64,000 nucleotides of DNA from the NCBI GenBank assembly GCA_900758475.1, contig CAAERQ010000002.1:37930-101929 (forward strand), in the 5' to 3' direction. Made by a program: the position numbers and the translations under genes. The number at the start of each line of letters is the position of its first letter. Position 1 is the first letter of the stretch. The stretch comes from an uncultured Collinsella sp. (GTDB lineage Bacteria; Actinomycetota; Coriobacteriia; Coriobacteriales; Coriobacteriaceae). Shown here piece after piece: positions 60,571-64,000 of this stretch. The notes under the pieces were generated by a model that had not been told where the DNA came from, did no database searches, and saw only the letters and a program-made list of their open reading frames with translations.

Positions 60571-62189
60571 TGACCGACGTGCGCGAGGCCGCGCAGAACC
60601 TGATCGAATACGCTATCCACCGATCGATGATCGGCCAGGACGATCGCATCTGGGCGTATAACACCATTCTGGAGTGCATCGGCGCCACGGGCCCCGCACT
60701 CGACATGACTTGGGCACTCCAAGTTGAGAAACTCTCGCTCTTGCACCCCGATACACTCCCCGACTTTGACCTGGAGGGCACGCTCGCCGCGCTTGCCGAG
60801 GCCGCCGTTGCCAACGGCGCCGCCGAGGACACGGCGTCGGGCCGCGACCGCATCGCCATGCGCATCATGGGCGCGCTGATGCCGAGGCCTTCGGTTGTAA
60901 ACGAGGAGTTCAACGGCCGCATGGGCGTCAACGAGCCCCGCGCCGCGACCGACTGGTTCTACGGTCTGTGCTGCGACGCCGGCTACGTGCGCCGCGCCGC
61001 CATCGCGCGCAACATCAAATGGAACACCCCAACCAACTGGGGCGACCTGGAGATTACCATCAACCTGTCCAAGCCCGAGAAGGACCCGCGAGATATCGCT
61101 GTGGCAGGTGCAGCCAAGAATACGGGCGAGAAGTATCCCGCCTGCCAGCTCTGCATCGAAAACGAGGGTTATCCCGGACGCTCCGCCGCAGCCGACGGCG
61201 GCGCCCATCCCGCCCGCCAGAATCTGCGCGTTATTCCCATTCAGCTTAATGGCGAGCGCTGGGGCTTCCAGTACAGCCCGTACGCGTACTTTAACGAGCA
61301 CTGCATTGCCATGAGCTCCGAGCATCGTCCGATGCACGTCGACCGCAAGGGCCTGACCTGCCTGCTCGACTTTGTGGACCTGTTCCCGCACTATTTCATT
61401 GGCTCCAACGCCGACCTGCCCATCGTGGGCGGCTCGATCTTGTCGCACGACCACTTCCAGGGCGGCGCGCACGAGTTCCCCATGATGCATGCCGCCGAGG
61501 TCTCGCAGTTTAGCGTGCCCGGTTTTGACCAGGTCAGCGGTACCGTGCTGCAGTGGCCGCTCTCGGTGCTGCGCCTGCGCTCGCATGACCGCGCTCAGCT
61601 GCTCGACGCTGCCGAGAAGATTATCCTCGCCTGGCGCGAGTGGACCGATGAGTCTGTGGGCGTCATCGCATACACGGCTGACGGTGTGGCCCACAACACC
61701 GTGACGCCCGTCATCCGCCGCGTCGACTCTCGCGGAAATGCCGGCGGCGAAATCTACGAGGCCTACCTGGCGCTTCGCTGCAACATCACGACCGACGAGC
61801 ATCCGCTGGGCGTGTTCCACCCGCATGCCGAGTACCACCACATTAAGAAGGAGAACATCGGCCTGATCGAGGTCATGGGTCTGGCCATTCTGCCGCCGCG
61901 CCTGGTTCCCGAGCTTGGCGCTGTCCGTGAGCATCTGCTGGCAGCCAAGGTCGATGCCAGCTACGATCTTGCCGGTGCGCTCGAGGTCGATGATCTTTGT
62001 CGCAGCCATGCCGCGTGGGCCGAGGACGTCTTTGCTCGCCGCGCCGACGAGCTTACGGCCGACAACGCCATCGATATCCTGCACGAGGAGGTCGGCGTGG
62101 TGTTTGGCCACGTGCTCGACAACGCCGGCGTCTTTAAGTGGGACGAGGCGGGACGCGCCGCCCAGCAGCGCTTTATCGACTCGCTGTAG
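60561..62189 (+). CDS. galT: UDP-glucose-hexose-1-phosphate uridylyltransferase, class II
   Basis: 542 residues, the length of the Gram-positive class II enzyme. It exchanges galactose 1-phosphate with UDP-glucose. Conserved pieces include NEEFNGRMGVNEPRAATDWF, NWGDLEITINLSKPEKDPRD, YFNEHCIAMSSEHRPMHVDR and PIVGGSILSHDHFQGGAHEF with the nucleophilic His region. The ATG at 60561 is preferred (GGGGGC upstream); the ATG at 60570 overlaps the galK stop as TAATG. galE is not in the window. Confidence 0.95.
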   Translation: MAVMTDVREAAQNLIEYAIHRSMIGQDDRIWAYNTILECIGATGPALDMTWALQVEKLSLLHPDTLPDFDLEGTLAALAEAAVANGAAEDTASGRDRIAMRIMGALMPRPSVVNEEFNGRMGVNEPRAATDWFYGLCCDAGYVRRAAIARNIKWNTPTNWGDLEITINLSKPEKDPRDIAVAGAAKNTGEKYPACQLCIENEGYPGRSAAADGGAHPARQNLRVIPIQLNGERWGFQYSPYAYFNEHCIAMSSEHRPMHVDRKGLTCLLDFVDLFPHYFIGSNADLPIVGGSILSHDHFQGGAHEFPMMHAAEVSQFSVPGFDQVSGTVLQWPLSVLRLRSHDRAQLLDAAEKIILAWREWTDESVGVIAYTADGVAHNTVTPVIRRVDSRGNAGGEIYEAYLALRCNITTDEHPLGVFHPHAEYHHIKKENIGLIEVMGLAILPPRLVPELGAVREHLLAAKVDASYDLAGALEVDDLCRSHAAWAEDVFARRADELTADNAIDILHEEVGVVFGHVLDNAGVFKWDEAGRAAQQRFIDSL

Positions 62190-62237
62190 CACGCGAGCTC
62201 GAACGCACGCACTTAACAAATAGCGCCTACACGACCG

Positions 62238-62276
62238 CGGCGCCCGCCGGCAACATCGCCGGCGGGCGCCGTTTTC
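62238..62276 (+). terminator. Rho-independent terminator of galK-galT
   Basis: A perfect 14-bp stem CGGCGCCCGCCGGC/GCCGGCGGGCGCCG with loop AACATC is followed by TTTTCTG. Confidence 0.92.
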
Positions 62277-62307
62277 TGATGCAAGGGTAACTAATTTGCA
62301 CCAAAAC

Positions 62308-62354
62308 AAGGAGTGTCCCAAACTGCCGGCAGAAAAAGAACGTCCCCAGATGCC
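62308..62354. repeat. 47-bp direct repeat, left of the ATPase gene
   Basis: Starts AAGGAGTGTCCCAAACTGCC and includes CCGGCAGAAAAAGAACGT. About 40 of 47 positions match the copy at 63819. The two bracket the AAA ATPase gene in the same orientation. Confidence 0.85.
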
Positions 62355-62365
62355 TACCTAAACCC

Positions 62366-62454
62366 CCACATTATTCGATGGAAAAACGTGGTTGCCTCAC
62401 ACATTATTCGATGGAAAAACGTGGTTTACTCCCACATTTTTCGATGGAAAGACC
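62366..62454. repeat. three iterated sites with 33-bp period before the ATPase gene
   Basis: ACATTATTCGATGGAAAAAC starts at 62368 and 62401, and a diverged ACATTTTTCGATGGAAAGAC at 62434: exactly 33 bp apart. The first copies sit between CCAC and GTGG. The third overlaps the -35 region of a likely promoter whose -10 is TATACT (62465-62470). Spacing near three helical turns suggests a protein binding one face of the DNA. Confidence 0.88.
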
Positions 62455-62493
62455 AAAACGGTCTTATACTAACCATGATCGTTAGGAGGCAGT

Positions 62494-63795
62494 ATGCAGC
62501 GACAGCTAATGGACGAACTCATCGCTTGGAAATCTAGGGCAAACCGCAAGCCCCTCCTGCTTAAGGGGGCCCGCCAGACGGGAAAAACCTGGCTTCTCAA
62601 CGAATTCGCAGGCCAGCAGTATCAAAACGTCATCCGTTTTGACTTTATGCTCGAACCGGGCGTACGTTCGCTGTTCGACGGAAGCCTTGACCCCAAACGC
62701 ATCATCTCCCAGATAGAGCTCCTGCGCGGCCAGACCATAACGCCGACAGACACACTCATCATCTTCGACGAAATCCAAGAGGCACCGCGTGGCATCACCT
62801 CGCTCAAATACTTCAACGAGCTGGCGCCGGAATACCATATCGTGGCAGCCGGCTCCTATATGGGGCTCGCGCTCCGACGCGAAAACGAGTCGTTCCCCGT
62901 CGGCAAGATCGACCAGCTCACCATGCGCCCCATGGGGTTTGTCGAGTTCGTTCGTGCCGTCGATGGCGATCCGCTCGCAGATGCCATCCTTGCCGCAGAC
63001 ATGGACCTGCTGGCAAACGTTTCCGAAAAGCTCGAGCGCCTGCTCAAGGAATACCTCGTTGTCGGTGGCATGCCAGAAGTTGTCTCCGCTTTCGCCGCCT
63101 CCCACGATTTCATCGAGGCCCGCAGGCTCCAGCAGCAAATCATCGAAGCTTACGAATCCGATTTTGGCAAGCATGCGCCAGCCCGCATCGTCGAGCGCAT
63201 GAGGCTGGTTTGGAAATCCCTTCCCGGCCAGCTCGCAAAGGAAAACAAGAAGTTCGTCTACGGTGCGCTCCGTCCCGGGGCGCGCGCACGCGATTTTGAG
63301 GAAAGCCTCCAGTGGCTCATGGACTATGGAATCGTTCATAAGGTACCACGTGTTTCCGCCCTAAGAGCACCGCTCACAAGCTATGAGGATCTCTCGGGCT
63401 TCAAGCTGTTCTGCATCGACACCGGCATCCTCGGAGCACTCTCCGGCCTCTCGCCAGCCATTGTTCTGAACGGGCCCGCTGTTTTTACGGAGTTCAAAGG
63501 CTCGCTGACCGAGCAATACGTCGCACAGGAGCTTTTGCTCCAAGGCAAAACTCCCGCGTATTGGTCATCCTCCTCCGGCAATGCAGAGACTGACTTTGCC
63601 ATCGACCATGCGGGGACCGTGCTTCCGCTCGAGGTAAAGGCGACAGAGAATCTCAAAGCAAAGAGCCTGAGGATTGCCTGTGAGAAGTTCAAGCTCGAGC
63701 GCTGCGTGAGAACATCGTTAGCGGCATATAGAGACGAGGGCACGCTCGTCAATATTCCGCTCTGGGAGATTGGGCAAATCGACAAGCTGGCATAG
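62494..63795 (+). CDS. AAA ATPase with C-terminal DUF4143 domain
   Basis: 433 residues, GGAGG just upstream of the ATG. The AAA_14 domain (about 1-150) has Walker A LLLKGARQTGKTWLL, Walker B TLIIFDEIQEAPRG and a sensor region YHIVAAGSYMGLAL. The DUF4143 domain (about 190-400) contains FKLFCIDTGILGALSGL and a restriction-endonuclease-like PD-(D/E)xK pattern (ETDFAIDHAGTVLPLEVKA). This family is common in gut bacteria and archaea, often in many copies; its role is unsettled. It stands alone between two direct repeats. Confidence 0.92.
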   Translation: MQRQLMDELIAWKSRANRKPLLLKGARQTGKTWLLNEFAGQQYQNVIRFDFMLEPGVRSLFDGSLDPKRIISQIELLRGQTITPTDTLIIFDEIQEAPRGITSLKYFNELAPEYHIVAAGSYMGLALRRENESFPVGKIDQLTMRPMGFVEFVRAVDGDPLADAILAADMDLLANVSEKLERLLKEYLVVGGMPEVVSAFAASHDFIEARRLQQQIIEAYESDFGKHAPARIVERMRLVWKSLPGQLAKENKKFVYGALRPGARARDFEESLQWLMDYGIVHKVPRVSALRAPLTSYEDLSGFKLFCIDTGILGALSGLSPAIVLNGPAVFTEFKGSLTEQYVAQELLLQGKTPAYWSSSSGNAETDFAIDHAGTVLPLEVKATENLKAKSLRIACEKFKLERCVRTSLAAYRDEGTLVNIPLWEIGQIDKLA

Positions 63796-63818
63796 GCGCT
63801 GTGGAGGGGGTGCCCCGT

Positions 63819-63865
63819 AAGGAGTGTCCCAAACCGCCGGCAAAAAAGGAACGTCTCTATCTGCC
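63819..63865. repeat. 47-bp direct repeat, right of the ATPase gene
   Basis: Starts AAGGAGTGTCCCAAACCGCC and ends ATCTGCC, 24 bp after the ATPase stop. The pair to 62308. Confidence 0.85.
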
Positions 63866-63946
63866 GCATTCCCGAAGCAAGGCAACGCCGATGTTTTGGC
63901 AACGGCAGCGAGCGGGCCGCATTTGAGACAAGGTGACGTGAAACGA

Positions 63947-63976
63947 AAGGGCGCTGACCTTCTGGTCGCGCCCTTG
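63947..63976. terminator. hairpin near the window end
   Basis: AAAGGGCGCTGACC, TTCT loop, GGTCGCGCCCTT. On the minus strand it is followed by CTTTCGTTTC, so it may end a gene coming from beyond the window. Confidence 0.55.
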
Positions 63977-64000
63977 AAGTTGAACGTCAGATTGTCCAAA

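Noticed and set aside
62366..62454. CRISPR-like array (three repeats)
   Set aside because: Repeat about 26 bp but the gaps are only 6-7 bp, far shorter than spacers, and no cas genes are near. Iterated protein-binding sites fit better.
62308..63865. Insertion sequence
   Set aside because: No transposase, and the flanking repeats are direct, not inverted. The enclosed gene is an AAA/DUF4143 ATPase.

Overview
The window looks like chromosomal DNA of a gut Coriobacteriia, most likely Collinsella or a close relative. This is inferred from moderately high GC coding sequence, strictly fermentative genes (pyruvate formate-lyase and its activase, phosphofructokinase, sucrose PTS, flavodiiron protein), a class II galactose-1-phosphate uridylyltransferase, and very many intergenic palindromes. 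No rRNA, tRNA, CRISPR array, prophage or intact insertion sequence was seen.

Layout. 1-13.4 kb holds housekeeping and accessory genes: a GGDEF-like/REC/HD-GYP protein, a hydrolase, a radical SAM protein, SEC-C methionine aminopeptidase, a 2-hydroxyacid dehydrogenase, a RelB/PIN toxin-antitoxin pair, M18 aminopeptidase, an Ntn hydrolase, phosphofructokinase and a membrane-bound XRE regulator. 13.4-19.3 kb has an FtsX/MacB-like ABC transporter, a GyrI-like protein, a scar joining a truncated Abi gene to the tail of a ClC channel gene, and ogt. 20-25.3 kb is the aspartate-family amino acid cluster (asd, lysC, thrC, thrB). 25.6-31.8 kb has a DUF3990/HTH pair, engB, mtnN, a serine hydrolase, pflA and a DegV protein. 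32-37.7 kb is a LacI-controlled sucrose locus (two GH32 enzymes and PTS EIIBC). 38-40.4 kb is a pyruvate formate-lyase split into a large catalytic protein and a separate glycyl-radical protein. 40.9-42.8 kb has a 2-keto-3-deoxygluconate permease and a short-chain dehydrogenase. 43-47.7 kb is a MarR regulator with a heterodimeric ABC exporter. 48.3-49.3 kb is DAHP synthase. 49.7-52.7 kb is a BceAB-like transporter. 52.9-53.9 kb encodes a NUDIX-Vsr fusion. 54.6-57.9 kb has a class II aldolase, a DeoR regulator and a flavodiiron protein. 58-62.2 kb is a LacI-controlled galK-galT unit. 62.5-63.8 kb is a lone AAA ATPase (DUF4143) gene preceded by 33-bp iterated sites and flanked by 47-bp direct repeats.

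The most unusual feature is between the genes. At least two families of palindrome combine a constant core with arms that differ completely between copies but remain complementary within each copy. Family E (five copies) has junctions TTCCGCAG and CGAGGACG between two private stems. The GGGACAG family has a constant TGTCCC loop between private arms. A third palindrome (about 67 bp, four copies) keeps constant arms. A roughly 165-nt multi-hairpin element follows two unrelated genes and shows compensatory changes, so it is a structured RNA candidate. All coordinates come from reading the sequence; no search or folding program was run.
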